Source of the DNA: Sphingopyxis italica
Lineage (GTDB): Bacteria; Pseudomonadota; Alphaproteobacteria; Sphingomonadales; Sphingomonadaceae
DNA: 64,000 bases
NCBI RefSeq assembly: GCF_011926545.1
Contig: NZ_JAATIT010000002.1
Coordinates: forward strand, 62,001-126,000
Direction: 5' to 3'
The notes under the pieces were generated by a model. The model made no database searches and was not told the origin of the DNA. It saw only the letters and a program-made list of their open reading frames with translations. Shown here piece after piece: positions 41,871 through 50,115 of this stretch (position 1 is its first letter; each line of letters opens with the position of its first letter). The translations under genes and the position numbers were made by a program.

Positions 41871-43058
41871 ATGACGATCACGCCGCTGATGCCCGTATAC
41901 CCCCGGTGTGCTGTGCGTCCGGTGCGCGGCGAGGGCGCGTATCTGATCGGCGAGCGAGGCGAGCGTTATCTCGACTTCGCGAGCGGCATCGCGGTCAACC
42001 TGCTCGGGCACGGCCACCCGCATTTGACAAAGGCGATCCAGGAGCAGGCGGCGACGCTGATGCACGTGTCGAACCTCTACGGCAGTCCGCAGGGCGAAGC
42101 CTATGCCGCGCGGCTCGTCGAGAACACCTTCGCCGACACGGTCTTTCTGACCAACTCGGGCGCCGAGGCGGTCGAATGCGCGATCAAGACCGCGCGCGCC
42201 TATCATTCGAGCGCGGGCAATCCCGAAAAGCACAATCTGATCACCTTCAACAACGCTTTCCACGGCCGCACGCTCGGCACGATTTCGGCGACCAACCAGG
42301 AGAAGCTGCGCAAGGGTTTCGACCCGCTGCTGCCGGGCTTCGCCTATGCGCCGTTCGACGACATCAACGCCGCGCTCGATCTGGTCGACGATAATACGGC
42401 CGGCTTCCTCGTCGAGCCGATCCAGGGCGAGGGCGGCATCCGCCCCGCGTCGCAGCCCTTCCTTCAGGCGCTGCGCGACATCTGCGACAAGCGCGACCTG
42501 ATGCTGATATTCGACGAGGTTCAGTGCGGCGTCGCGCGTACCGGCCATCTTTATGCCTATGAGCATTTCGGCGTCACCCCCGACATCATGGCGAGCGCGA
42601 AGGGCATCGGCGGCGGCTTCCCGATGGGCGCCTGCCTCGCGACCGAAAAGGCCGCGCGCGGCATGGTGATCGGCACCCACGGGTCGACCTATGGCGGTAA
42701 CCCGCTTGCCTGCGCGGCGGGACAGGCGGTGCTCGACGTCGTGCTGGAGGAAGGCTTCCTCGAGCAGGTCAAAGCGACCGGCGAACGGCTGCGCGGCGCG
42801 CTCGAACAGCTGATCCCGAACCACGATCATCTGTTCGACAGCGTGCGCGGCGTCGGGCTGATGCTCGGGCTCAAGCTCAATTCGGACAGCCGCGCCTTCG
42901 TCGCGCATCTGCGCGACAATCACGGGCTGCTCACCGTCGCGGCGGGCGAAAATGTCGTCCGCGTGCTGCCGCCGCTCAACATCGACGACAGCCACATCGC
43001 CGAATTCATCGAGAAATTGTCGGCGGGCGCGGCGAGCTACACGCCGCCCGAATCCTGA
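41871..43058 (+). CDS. argD: acetylornithine aminotransferase
   Basis: PLP enzyme that makes N-acetylornithine in arginine synthesis, and often succinyl-diaminopimelate in lysine synthesis. The 395-residue protein has YLDFASGIAVNLLGHGHP, TNSGAEAVECAIKTAR, FHGRTLGTISAT, IFDEVQCGV, and the PLP-lysine in SAKGIGGGFPMGA. The true start is ATG 41871 (MTITPLMPVYPRC); an upstream GTG at 41862 was not used. It is followed, after a perfect palindrome, by argF. Confidence 0.95.
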   Translation: MTITPLMPVYPRCAVRPVRGEGAYLIGERGERYLDFASGIAVNLLGHGHPHLTKAIQEQAATLMHVSNLYGSPQGEAYAARLVENTFADTVFLTNSGAEAVECAIKTARAYHSSAGNPEKHNLITFNNAFHGRTLGTISATNQEKLRKGFDPLLPGFAYAPFDDINAALDLVDDNTAGFLVEPIQGEGGIRPASQPFLQALRDICDKRDLMLIFDEVQCGVARTGHLYAYEHFGVTPDIMASAKGIGGGFPMGACLATEKAARGMVIGTHGSTYGGNPLACAAGQAVLDVVLEEGFLEQVKATGERLRGALEQLIPNHDHLFDSVRGVGLMLGLKLNSDSRAFVAHLRDNHGLLTVAAGENVVRVLPPLNIDDSHIAEFIEKLSAGAASYTPPES

Positions 43059-43074
43059 GGCGGCCGCGAGGGGG

Positions 43075-43168
43075 CGATAAATAGGGACAGTCCCTATTTA
43101 ATTTGCGAACTGTCCGCTTGTCGATTGGGCGCTGCGGACAATTAAATAGGGACTGTCCCTATTTATCG
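43075..43168. repeat. perfect 28-bp inverted repeat between argD and argF
   Basis: The arms 43075-43102 and 43141-43168 are exact reverse complements, each itself containing the nested palindrome AAATAGGGACAGTCCCTATTT or its flipped form. A second pair, TGTCCGC/GCGGACA, sits inside. This AAATAGGGAC-type palindrome resembles REP elements linked to TnpA-REP transposases. The repeat splits what would otherwise be an argD-argF operon. Confidence 0.85.
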
Positions 43169-43181
43169 AGACGAGGTGGAT

Positions 43182-44105
43182 ATGCGGCATTTCCTGAATC
43201 TGTCCGACGCGGGCGGGGATGCGGTGGCCGCGATGCTGTCCGACGCGATCGATCGCAAGGCGGCGCGGCAGGGTTGGCCGAAGGCGAAGCCCGACGCCGA
43301 CAAGCCGCTCGCCGACCATGTGCTCGCGATGGTGTTCGAAAAGAATTCGACGCGCACCCGCGCCTCGTTCGACATCGCGATCCGCCAGCTAGGCGGGACG
43401 CCGATGATCCTCGACGCCGGCACGACCCAGCTCGGCCGCGGCGAGACGATCGCCGACACCGCGCGCGTGCTGTCGCGCTATGCTGACGCGATCATGATCC
43501 GCACCGACGACCATGCCAAGGCCGAGCAACTCGCCGAATATGCCAGCGTCCCGGTGATCAACGGCCTGACCGATCTGTCGCACCCGTGCCAGATCGTCGC
43601 CGACCTGCTCACGATCGTCGAAAGCGGCAAGGCGTTGCCCGGGCTCGAACTCGCGTGGCTCGGCGACGGCAACAATGTCCTCGCTTCGCTGATCGAGGCG
43701 GCGGGGCTGTTCGGCTTTCATGTCCGCGCGGGGGTGCCGCAGGGCTATGAGCCCGATACGGGCTTCGTCGAGGCCGCGCGCGCCAAGGGCGTTCGCGTCG
43801 ACATCATGCGCGACGCGCGCGAGGCGGTGGCGGGTGCCGACCTCGTCGTCACCGACACCTGGGTGTCGATGGGGCAGGACCATGCCCACAACAAAATCGC
43901 GGCGATGGCGCCTTATCAGGTCGACGAGCATTTGATGGCGCGCGCCAAGGGCGATGCGATCTTCCTCCATTGCCTGCCCGCGCACCGCGGCGACGAGGTC
44001 GTCGATGCGGTGATCGACGGCGCGCAGTCGCGCGTCTGGGACGAAGCCGAAAACCGCGTCCATGCGCAGAAATCGATCCTGCTCTGGGCGCTCGGAAAAT
44101 TGTGA
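43182..44105 (+). CDS. argF: ornithine carbamoyltransferase
   Basis: Carbamoylates ornithine to citrulline. The 307-residue length is typical. The carbamoyl-phosphate site is KNSTRTR and the ornithine loop includes HPCQ. The late motif is [16 protein letters not shown] 43182 begins the conserved [11 protein letters not shown] 43176 is an alternative in the same frame. It follows argD with only a palindrome between, and precedes hslO. Confidence 0.96.
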   Translation: MRHFLNLSDAGGDAVAAMLSDAIDRKAARQGWPKAKPDADKPLADHVLAMVFEKNSTRTRASFDIAIRQLGGTPMILDAGTTQLGRGETIADTARVLSRYADAIMIRTDDHAKAEQLAEYASVPVINGLTDLSHPCQIVADLLTIVESGKALPGLELAWLGDGNNVLASLIEAAGLFGFHVRAGVPQGYEPDTGFVEAARAKGVRVDIMRDAREAVAGADLVVTDTWVSMGQDHAHNKIAAMAPYQVDEHLMARAKGDAIFLHCLPAHRGDEVVDAVIDGAQSRVWDEAENRVHAQKSILLWALGKL

Positions 44106-44115
44106 GCCTAAAGAC

Positions 44116-45039
44116 GTGAGCGAGACCATCGAAACCTGGTTCGACCAGCCGTTGCTGTTCACCATTGCCGAGCGCCATGTGCGCGGGCGGCTGGTGCGGC
44201 TCGGGCCGGCGCTCCAGACGATCATCGGCGCGCATAATTATCCGCCCGTCGCCGAAAAGCTGCTGGCCGAGGCGCTGGTGCTCACCGTGCTGCTCGGCTC
44301 GACGCTCAAGGACGAGAACGGCCAGATGACGCTGCAGGCGCAGACCGGCGGCGGCCCGATCGAGCTGCTCGTCTGCGATTATCGCGGCGGCGAACTGCGC
44401 GGCTATCTCAAGTTCGATGCCGAGCGGCTGGCCGAGGTCGGGGCCGACCCGACGCTGTTCGCGCTGTTCGGCGAAGGCTTCCTCGCGATCACCTTCGACC
44501 AGGCGACCACCGGCGAACGCTATCAGGGCATCGTCCCGCTCGAAGGCACCTCGATCGGCGAGGCGGCCGAACATTATTTCGAACAATCCGAGCAGATTTC
44601 GAGCCTGATCAAGCTCTCGGCGCGCCACGATCCCGAGGCGGGCTGCCTCGCCGGCGGACTGCTGCTCCAGCATCTTCCCGAAGGCGAGGTCGGGCGCGAC
44701 CGGTTGCACGTTCGCCACGACAATCCCGAATGGGACCATGCCAAGGCGATCGCGACGACGCTCAAGGACGAGGAACTCACCGATCCCGCGACCTCGCTCG
44801 AAACGCTGGCGTGGCGGCTGTTCCACGAGGATGAAGTGCGCGTCGAGCCCGGCGTGACGGTGTCGCGCGGGTGCCGGTGCAGCACCGGATATTTCGCCGG
44901 GGTGCTCGCGCAATTCCCCGAGGCCGAGCGCGCCGACATGGCAGATGAAAATGGCAGGATCGTAGTAGACTGCGCCTTTTGCTCGCGCTTCTTCCCGATC
45001 CCGCTCGACGAGATCGCGACGCACGATCGCATCGAATAG
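44116..45039 (+). CDS. hslO: Hsp33 redox-regulated chaperone
   Basis: Holdase chaperone activated by oxidation. The 307-residue protein ends with the zinc-binding cysteine pair set CRC (residues about 254-256) and CAFC (about 287-290), the CxC...CxxC redox switch. The N-terminal part has FDQPLLFTIAERHVRGRLVR and TTGERYQGIVPLEG. GTG 44116 starts it, 10 bases after argF; an earlier Met would extend into argF. Cotranscription with argF is likely. Confidence 0.95.
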   Translation: MSETIETWFDQPLLFTIAERHVRGRLVRLGPALQTIIGAHNYPPVAEKLLAEALVLTVLLGSTLKDENGQMTLQAQTGGGPIELLVCDYRGGELRGYLKFDAERLAEVGADPTLFALFGEGFLAITFDQATTGERYQGIVPLEGTSIGEAAEHYFEQSEQISSLIKLSARHDPEAGCLAGGLLLQHLPEGEVGRDRLHVRHDNPEWDHAKAIATTLKDEELTDPATSLETLAWRLFHEDEVRVEPGVTVSRGCRCSTGYFAGVLAQFPEAERADMADENGRIVVDCAFCSRFFPIPLDEIATHDRIE

Positions 45040-45164
45040 GCCGAATCCGGCGACGAGATGGGTGAATTCAGCGCCAAGTGGTTGAAAAGGGGCCGCTGCA
45101 TGATTAGCTATGGGCAACGGGGTCGCATCCAGCCCGCGTGCGGGCGGTCAATGGACAGGTGAAA

Positions 45165-45572
45165 ATGGCGATCTTCTCTCCCTTCATACGATATTCTTTG
45201 CTGGCGCTCGGCCTTGCGGGCGCCGCCACCGCGGTGCCGGCACAGGCGCCGTCGCTGGCGATGCTCGACCGGCTCGAAAAGGGCAGTTGGCAGCTGCGCG
45301 AACGCGGCAAGGACACGGTCGTCCAGACGATCTGCATCGGCGACGCGCGGCGGATGATCCAGGTCTATCACCCGGGCGCGACCTGTTCGCGCTATGTGAT
45401 CGAGGATACGCCGAATTCGGTGACCGTCCATTATACCTGCCCGGGCGCGGGGCACGGCCGCACGACCATCCGCAGCGAAACGAACCGGCTGGTCCAGATC
45501 GACACGCAGGGCATCGCCGAGGGCAGGCCCTTCTCGCAGGCGATCGAGGCGCGGCGCACGGGCGGCTGCTGA
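45165..45572 (+). CDS. secreted small protein, DUF3617-like
   Basis: A 135-residue exported protein with a signal peptide (YSLLALGLAGAATAVPAQA). The mature domain has GSWQLRERGKD, CIGDARRMIQVYHPG, CSRYVIEDTPNSVTVHYTC and a terminal GGC. The Trp-x-Leu-Arg opening and paired cysteines resemble the DUF3617 family of periplasmic proteins, function unknown. ATG 45165 (MAIFSP) is chosen; an upstream in-frame ATG at 45138 is possible. Confidence 0.65.
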   Translation: MAIFSPFIRYSLLALGLAGAATAVPAQAPSLAMLDRLEKGSWQLRERGKDTVVQTICIGDARRMIQVYHPGATCSRYVIEDTPNSVTVHYTCPGAGHGRTTIRSETNRLVQIDTQGIAEGRPFSQAIEARRTGGC

Positions 45573-45580
45573 TCCACGCG

Positions 45581-45599
45581 CTAACGCGATGTTAACCAT
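45581..45599 (+). promoter_or_regulatory. CtrA-like box upstream of the queC leader
   Basis: CTAA-N7-TTAA at 45581-45595 matches the CtrA full site TTAA-N7-TTAA at all but one base. It overlaps an exact TTAACCAT half-site (45592-45599). CtrA is the alphaproteobacterial cell-cycle regulator. This AT-rich motif stands out in GC-rich DNA directly before the transcribed leader described next. Binding is inferred only. Confidence 0.5.
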
Positions 45600-45609
45600 T
45601 GGGAGCTAG

Positions 45610-45702
45610 ACGGGGGACAAGACATGCTTCGTATGTCTTCTCCCTAACGGCTGTCATGCCGAACTGGGCCGTGCGGCGACCGCCTCGCGGCCCGTTTCTT
45701 TT
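45610..45702 (+). ncRNA. candidate small RNA or terminator-controlled leader before queC
   Basis: Two structures follow the CtrA-like box. The first is AAGACAT-GCTTCGT-ATGTCTT (45619-45639), a perfect 7-bp stem extended outward by GGG/CCC. The second is an intrinsic terminator at 45666-45693 (GGGCCGTGCGGC pairing with GCCTCGCGGCCC with a few mismatches) followed by TTTCTTTT. No open reading frame of useful length lies here. It looks like a free-standing sRNA of about 90 nt or an attenuated leader of queC; it does not match the preQ1 riboswitch core I know. Confidence 0.35.
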
Positions 45703-45752
45703 GGTGCGCCGCAGCACTTGCGCCCCCAGCGGAGCGGGCCTATCTGGCGCCG

Positions 45753-46451
45753 ATGCAGCAAGTTTCCGGAAAAACCGTGATCGTCCTTCTGTCGGGCGGG
45801 CTCGACTCGATGGTGTGCGCGGGCCTCGCGCGCGAAGCGGGCGCGCGCATCGTCGCGCTGACGATCGATTATAATCAGCGCCATCGCGTCGAGCTGGAAT
45901 CGGCGTCGCGCATCGCGGACTATGTCGGCGCCGCCGAACATATCGTGTTGCCGCTCGACCTGCGCCGTTTCGGCGGTTCGGCGCTCACCGCCGACATCGA
46001 CGTGCCCAAGGACGGCGTTCCCGAAGTGGAGGGGGGCGCCGATGTGCCGATCACCTATGTCCCCGCGCGCAATCTCATTTTCCTGTCGCTGACGCTCGGG
46101 CTCGCCGAGGCACGGGCGGCGCAGGACATCGTCATCGGGGTCAATGCGCTCGACTATTCGGGCTATCCCGACTGCCGCCCCGAATTCATCCAGGGCTTCG
46201 AAAAGCTCGCGGCGCTCGCTACGCGCGATGGCGACCAGGGCGTCGAGTTCCGCATCCACGCGCCGCTCCAGCATATGACCAAGGCCGATATCGCCGCCGA
46301 AGCGGCGCGGCTCGGCATGGACGCGGGGATGAGCTGGTCGTGCTACGACCCGACGCCCGAAGGGCTGCACTGCGGGTCGTGCGACAGCTGCCGCCTCCGG
46401 TCGAAGGGCTTCGCCGACGCGGGACTCGCCGACCCGACGCGCTACGCCTGA
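45753..46451 (+). CDS. queC: 7-cyano-7-deazaguanine synthase
   Basis: Converts 7-carboxy-7-deazaguanine to preQ0 with ATP and ammonia, for queuosine tRNA modification (or DNA modification). The 232-residue protein has the PP-loop VLLSGGLDSMVC near the N-terminus, TIDYNQRHRVELE, VGVNALDYSGYPDCRPEF-type content, and a C-terminal zinc site CxxC set in HCGSCDSCRLR. It forms an operon with queE (4-base gap). A possible regulated leader lies upstream. Confidence 0.96.
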   Translation: MQQVSGKTVIVLLSGGLDSMVCAGLAREAGARIVALTIDYNQRHRVELESASRIADYVGAAEHIVLPLDLRRFGGSALTADIDVPKDGVPEVEGGADVPITYVPARNLIFLSLTLGLAEARAAQDIVIGVNALDYSGYPDCRPEFIQGFEKLAALATRDGDQGVEFRIHAPLQHMTKADIAAEAARLGMDAGMSWSCYDPTPEGLHCGSCDSCRLRSKGFADAGLADPTRYA

Positions 46452-46455
46452 CGCG

Positions 46456-47088
46456 ATGGTCTACGCGGTCAAAGAGATTTTCCTCACCCTGCAGGGCGAG
46501 GGCGCGCAGACGGGCCGCCGCGCGGTGTTCTGCCGCTTTGCCGGCTGCAATTTGTGGACGGGGCGCGAAAAGGATCGCGCCAAGGCGGTCTGCCAATTCT
46601 GCGATACCGATTTCGTCGGCACCGACGGGACCTTGGGCGGCAAGTATAAATCGGCCGCGGCGCTCGCCGACGTCATCGCCCAAAGCTGGGGCGAGGGAAG
46701 CGACGACCGCTATGTCGTGCTCACCGGCGGCGAGCCGATGCTGCAGGTCGACGACGCGCTGGTGGGGGCGCTGCACGACCGCGGCTTCACCATCGCGATC
46801 GAAAGCAACGGCACGCTTCCGATCCCGCGCAGCATCGACTGGATCTGCGTCAGCCCGAAGGCGGGGAGCGAACTGGTGCAGACGAGCGGCGACGAATTGA
46901 AGCTCGTCTGGCCGCAGCCCGGCAGCGACGTCGCGCGGCTCGCGGCGCTCGACTTCAAACATCTGCTCGTCCAGCCGCTCGACGATCCGAACGCGAGTGC
47001 CAATGTGCAGGCGTGCATCGATCTGGTGATGGACGATCCGCGCTGGCGCCTGTCGCTCCAGACGCACAAGCATCTGGGGCTGCGTTAG
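46456..47088 (+). CDS. queE: 7-carboxy-7-deazaguanine synthase (radical SAM)
   Basis: Radical-SAM enzyme upstream of QueC in 7-deazaguanine synthesis. The 210-residue protein has the QueE-specific CX14CX2C iron-sulfur motif: Cys in FAGCNLW followed by AVCQFCDTDF. It also has FLTLQGEGAQTGRRAVF, VVLTGGEPMLQ and the terminal SLQTHKHLGLR, as in other QueE. It starts 4 bases after queC. Confidence 0.95.
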   Translation: MVYAVKEIFLTLQGEGAQTGRRAVFCRFAGCNLWTGREKDRAKAVCQFCDTDFVGTDGTLGGKYKSAAALADVIAQSWGEGSDDRYVVLTGGEPMLQVDDALVGALHDRGFTIAIESNGTLPIPRSIDWICVSPKAGSELVQTSGDELKLVWPQPGSDVARLAALDFKHLLVQPLDDPNASANVQACIDLVMDDPRWRLSLQTHKHLGLR

Positions 47089-47115
47089 GGCTGCTCATCC
47101 TTGATTGAAGTCCCC

Positions 47116-47197
47116 GTGTCCCCGCGAAGGCGGGGACCCATCTCCTGCCGGTTCAAACTCGCGCGGACCGGAGATGGGCTCCCGCCTTCGCGGGAGC
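47116..47197. repeat. palindromic intergenic repeat, family E variant
   Basis: GTGTCCCCGCGAAGGCGGGG and the inverse CTCCCGCCTTCGCGGGAG form the stems, with ACCCATCTCC/GGAGATGGG as a second inner stem. It lies at the convergent end of queE and the lipoprotein gene. Confidence 0.75.
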
Positions 47198-47236
47198 GCA
47201 CAGCCTTTTCAATCAAAGTCGATCAAGCATCAGGCG

Positions 47237-47575
47237 TTATTCGGCCTTTTTTGCCGCACTATCGTCGGCAATCGCCTTTTTCGCGACCGGCATGTCGACC
47301 GCTTCGGGGTCGTCATCGGCGTCGCTTTCGCTCGCGACTTCATCGCTCGCCTCTTCGGCCTTCGGCGCGTCCTTCTTCGTTTCGTCCTCGGGCACGCTGT
47401 TGTCGACCGCGGTGCCGTCGCTCGCCGCATTGTCGAGGATGATCATCGAATCGCTCACCGATCCGGGCTGGACCTCGACCGCGTCGAGCGTGGTGGTCGA
47501 TTTGCCCTTGCTGTCCCCGCCGCCGCAGGCAGCGAGAGCGAGGAGGGGGAGCGAGGCGAGAATGATGCGGGTCAT
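47237..47575 (-). CDS. small acidic lipoprotein
   Basis: A 112-residue protein: lipoprotein signal with lipobox LLALAAC near residue 15 (MTRIILASLPLLALAACGGG), then a low-complexity mature region rich in Asp, Glu, Ser, Ala and Lys (DADDDPEAVD, AKKAIADDSAAKKAE). No domain is recognised. Such tails may bind peptidoglycan or cations. It is probably transcribed with or just after lipB (11-base gap). Confidence 0.75.
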   Translation of the reverse strand: MTRIILASLPLLALAACGGGDSKGKSTTTLDAVEVQPGSVSDSMIILDNAASDGTAVDNSVPEDETKKDAPKAEEASDEVASESDADDDPEAVDMPVAKKAIADDSAAKKAE

Positions 47576-47586
47576 GGCAGGGGTTC

Positions 47587-48240
47587 CTAGTCCGTCGGCC
47601 GAAGCTTGTCGAGAAAGGCGGCAAGCGTCCGGGCTAGCGCCGCGTCGACCTCGGCGAAGCTCGCCGCCTTGCCGAGCGCGGCGAGGCTGGTTACCGGGAA
47701 CTCCGCAATGCCGCATGGCACGATACCGCCGAAATGCGCCAGATCAGGCGCGACGTTGAGCGAAAAGCCGTGCATCGTCGCCCAGCGTTTCACGCGCACG
47801 CCGATCGCGCCGATCTTGGCCTCGCGGCCCTGCGCATCGTCGGTCCAGATGCCAATCCGCCCCTCCGCCCGCCGTGCCTCGACACCCAGAAGCGCGAGCG
47901 CGTCGATCACCCAGCCTTCGAGCGCCGCGACATAGGCGCGCACGTCGCGCCCGCGCCGCGTCAGGTCGAGCTGGACATAGCCGACGCGCTGGCCCGGCCC
48001 GTGATAGGTATAGCGCCCGCCGCGCCCCGCGTCGTAAACCGGGAATTGCGGGTTGAGCAGCTCGGCGGGATCGGCGCTCGTCCCTGCGGTATAAAGCGGC
48101 GGATGCTCGATCAGCCAGATGCGCTCGCCAGCTGCTCCGGCGTGGATCGCGGCGGCGCGCGCCTCCATGTCGGCGAGCGCCGTATCATAGTCGGTCAGGC
48201 CGGGGCTGATCGTCCAATCGGGCGGGGGAAGGCGGGGCAT
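47587..48240 (-). CDS. lipB: octanoyltransferase
   Basis: Moves octanoyl groups from acyl-carrier protein to lipoyl domains, the first step of endogenous lipoate assembly. The 217-residue protein has the family pattern: [37 protein letters not shown], active-site Lys in [11 protein letters not shown] and Cys in [15 protein letters not shown]. Start is ATG 48240; an upstream extension of the open frame is not family-like. It is divergent from the membrane protein gene at 48374. Confidence 0.95.
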   Translation of the reverse strand: MPRLPPPDWTISPGLTDYDTALADMEARAAAIHAGAAGERIWLIEHPPLYTAGTSADPAELLNPQFPVYDAGRGGRYTYHGPGQRVGYVQLDLTRRGRDVRAYVAALEGWVIDALALLGVEARRAEGRIGIWTDDAQGREAKIGAIGVRVKRWATMHGFSLNVAPDLAHFGGIVPCGIAEFPVTSLAALGKAASFAEVDAALARTLAAFLDKLRPTD

Positions 48241-48373
48241 CGTGCCGGCTATCTGGCCCGCCGCGGCCTTCGGCGCAAGGCCCCCCGGCGCGCATGGGCG
48301 ACGGGGCTGGACAGATGCGCCGAACATCGTCACCTTCGCCCGTAACGGGGAACCAGAAAATGACGGGGTATCA

Positions 48374-49117
48374 ATGGTAAAATTCGACATGGGTGCGGCG
48401 TGGGACGATGCGATGACGTTGGTGCGGGCGCATCTGCCCCTGACCGGCGTTCTCGCAGGCCTCTTCTTTTTCCTGCCCGGAATAGCCGCCGCGCTTCTGG
48501 GGCCCGCACCGCTGGTGCCGCCCGACAACGCCACGCCCGACCAGATCAGCACATTATTGTGGGAGCAGATGCGGCAGCAACTGCCCTGGCTTGGCGCGGT
48601 GATGATCGCCTCGACGCTCGGATCGATCGCGATCCTGCGCTTGTGGCTCGCGCGATCGGGGACGAGCGTCGGCGAAGCGCTCGGCTTCGCATTCGTCATG
48701 ATCCCGACCATGATCATTTTGTTTGTGGTTCAATCCGTCCTGTTCGGGATCGCTGCGCTGCTGCTGATCATTCCCGCGCTCTATTTGATCGGACGGTTCG
48801 CGGCGGTTTATCCGCTTCTGACCGACCGGAATCTGAAAAATCCGTTCGCCGCGTTGACGGGCAGTTGGCAATTGACCAGCGGTAACGGGTGGCGGATCGC
48901 CTTGTTCGTGATCCTGTTTATGATCGCGCTGCTCGTCATCACGATGATCGTCGGCGCCGTGACCGGCATTTTCGGTCCGCATGGTTCGTTCGGCTATGTG
49001 ATCGGGAGCGTGATCAATTCGGCGGTATCGGCGGCTTTTGGCCTGCTCAACACCGCGGTTCTGGCGGCTATTTATCGCCAACTCGCCGTGCGCACCTCGG
49101 GCGAGGTGTTCCAGTAA
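48374..49117 (+). CDS. multi-pass membrane protein, tandem paralogue 1
   Basis: A 247-residue integral membrane protein with about six hydrophobic segments ([55 protein letters not shown]). It ends with the short cytosolic motif RTSGEVFQ. The central [28 protein letters not shown] is typical of uncharacterised membrane proteins with a glycerophosphodiester-phosphodiesterase-membrane-like fold. No function can be given. It shares its C-terminal pattern with the next gene. Confidence 0.7.
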   Translation: MVKFDMGAAWDDAMTLVRAHLPLTGVLAGLFFFLPGIAAALLGPAPLVPPDNATPDQISTLLWEQMRQQLPWLGAVMIASTLGSIAILRLWLARSGTSVGEALGFAFVMIPTMIILFVVQSVLFGIAALLLIIPALYLIGRFAAVYPLLTDRNLKNPFAALTGSWQLTSGNGWRIALFVILFMIALLVITMIVGAVTGIFGPHGSFGYVIGSVINSAVSAAFGLLNTAVLAAIYRQLAVRTSGEVFQ

Positions 49118-49178
49118 GATAAAAACAATGTTGGGGTCGATTGCAATGGAGTGACATTCAGCAACAGGGGGAAGTGAC

Positions 49179-50060
49179 ATGATGAAAATGAGTATCGGGG
49201 CGGCTTTTTCCGAAACCTTCGCGTTTCTGAAGGCCAATTGGATGCAAATGCTGATGTGGGTGGGCGGCGCGCTCGTCGTCGTCGGGCTGCTCGGCTATTT
49301 GTTCCTCGGATCGACCTTTTCGGCGATGGCGATGGCGCCCAACGACCCGTCGCTGATCATGGGGGCTTTCGGCAAGATCATGCTGTTCGCGCTGATCGCC
49401 GCGGTCATTTTCTATGGCGTGTCGATGCTGATCTGGCGCGGCGGCATGTATCCCGGCGAAGCGCCCAATTTTGCCTGGGCGTTCCAGGCCGGGCCGGCGC
49501 TCGCCTTTGGCATGATGGTCATTATGATCGCCGCCTATATCGTCATCTTCATCGTCATGTTCATTATGACGCTGATCTTCGGCGCGGCCCTCGGCGGAAT
49601 GGGCGGATTGTCCCCGGCGGCGTTCGAATCGGGCGGTGCCGGCGCGATCGGCGGCGGGGCGATCTTGCTGATGATCATCCTCTATGTCGCGATGATCGTC
49701 TTTCTGCTGTGGGTGCAGGGGCGCTTCATAGTCGCCGGACCGGTGATGGCCGAACGCCTGACGCGCAATCCGGTGACGGGTCTCGGCGAATCGTGGCGGC
49801 TCACCGGTCCTTCGCAATGGGTGATCGTCGGCTTCTACCTGCTCTTCACGATCGGCGTGTTCGTCTATGCGCTGGTCGCGGGGATGATCTTCGGCGGCAT
49901 TCTCGGCGCGATCGCGGGTGGATCGGTCGTCGGCGCGATGCTGACGATGATCGTGATGGCGGCGCTCGTCTATCTGCCGATCATCATGATCTCCTTCTCG
50001 GTGCCCGTCGGCGTCTATCGCGCCATCGCACCGCGCGCGTCGGGCGACGTTTTCGCCTGA
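49179..50060 (+). CDS. multi-pass membrane protein, tandem paralogue 2
   Basis: A 293-residue integral membrane protein with six or more hydrophobic segments (MLMWVGGALVVVGLLGYLFL, MVIMIAAYIVIFIVMFIMTL, LTMIVMAALVYLPIIMISF). It shares WVQGRFIVAGPVMAERLTRNP, GESWRLTGPSQW and a terminal RASGDVFA with the equivalent places of the preceding protein ([37 protein letters not shown]). The two are therefore diverged tandem duplicates. A clear intrinsic terminator follows. Function unknown. Confidence 0.7.
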   Translation: MMKMSIGAAFSETFAFLKANWMQMLMWVGGALVVVGLLGYLFLGSTFSAMAMAPNDPSLIMGAFGKIMLFALIAAVIFYGVSMLIWRGGMYPGEAPNFAWAFQAGPALAFGMMVIMIAAYIVIFIVMFIMTLIFGAALGGMGGLSPAAFESGGAGAIGGGAILLMIILYVAMIVFLLWVQGRFIVAGPVMAERLTRNPVTGLGESWRLTGPSQWVIVGFYLLFTIGVFVYALVAGMIFGGILGAIAGGSVVGAMLTMIVMAALVYLPIIMISFSVPVGVYRAIAPRASGDVFA

Positions 50061-50082
50061 TCCTGCGTCGCTACAGGAGAGA

Positions 50083-50111
50083 AGGGCGCTCCGGAAACGG
50101 GGCGCCCTTTT
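50083..50111 (+). terminator. intrinsic terminator after the second membrane paralogue
   Basis: AGGGCGCTCC (50083-50092) pairs with GGGGCGCCCT (50099-50108) around a 6-base loop and is followed by TTTT. It lies 23 bases after the gene and just before the convergent hemF end. Confidence 0.75.
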
Positions 50112-50115
50112 CGCG

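Noticed and set aside
45573-45752. preQ1 riboswitch before queC
   Set aside because: The region lacks the expected preQ1-I core (C-rich loop with an A-rich tail pairing); a terminator and CtrA-like box were reported instead.
48242-48373. Upstream extension of the first membrane protein to 48242
   Set aside because: The extra residues overlap the divergent lipB start region and are not membrane-like; the ATG at 48374 gives a natural start.
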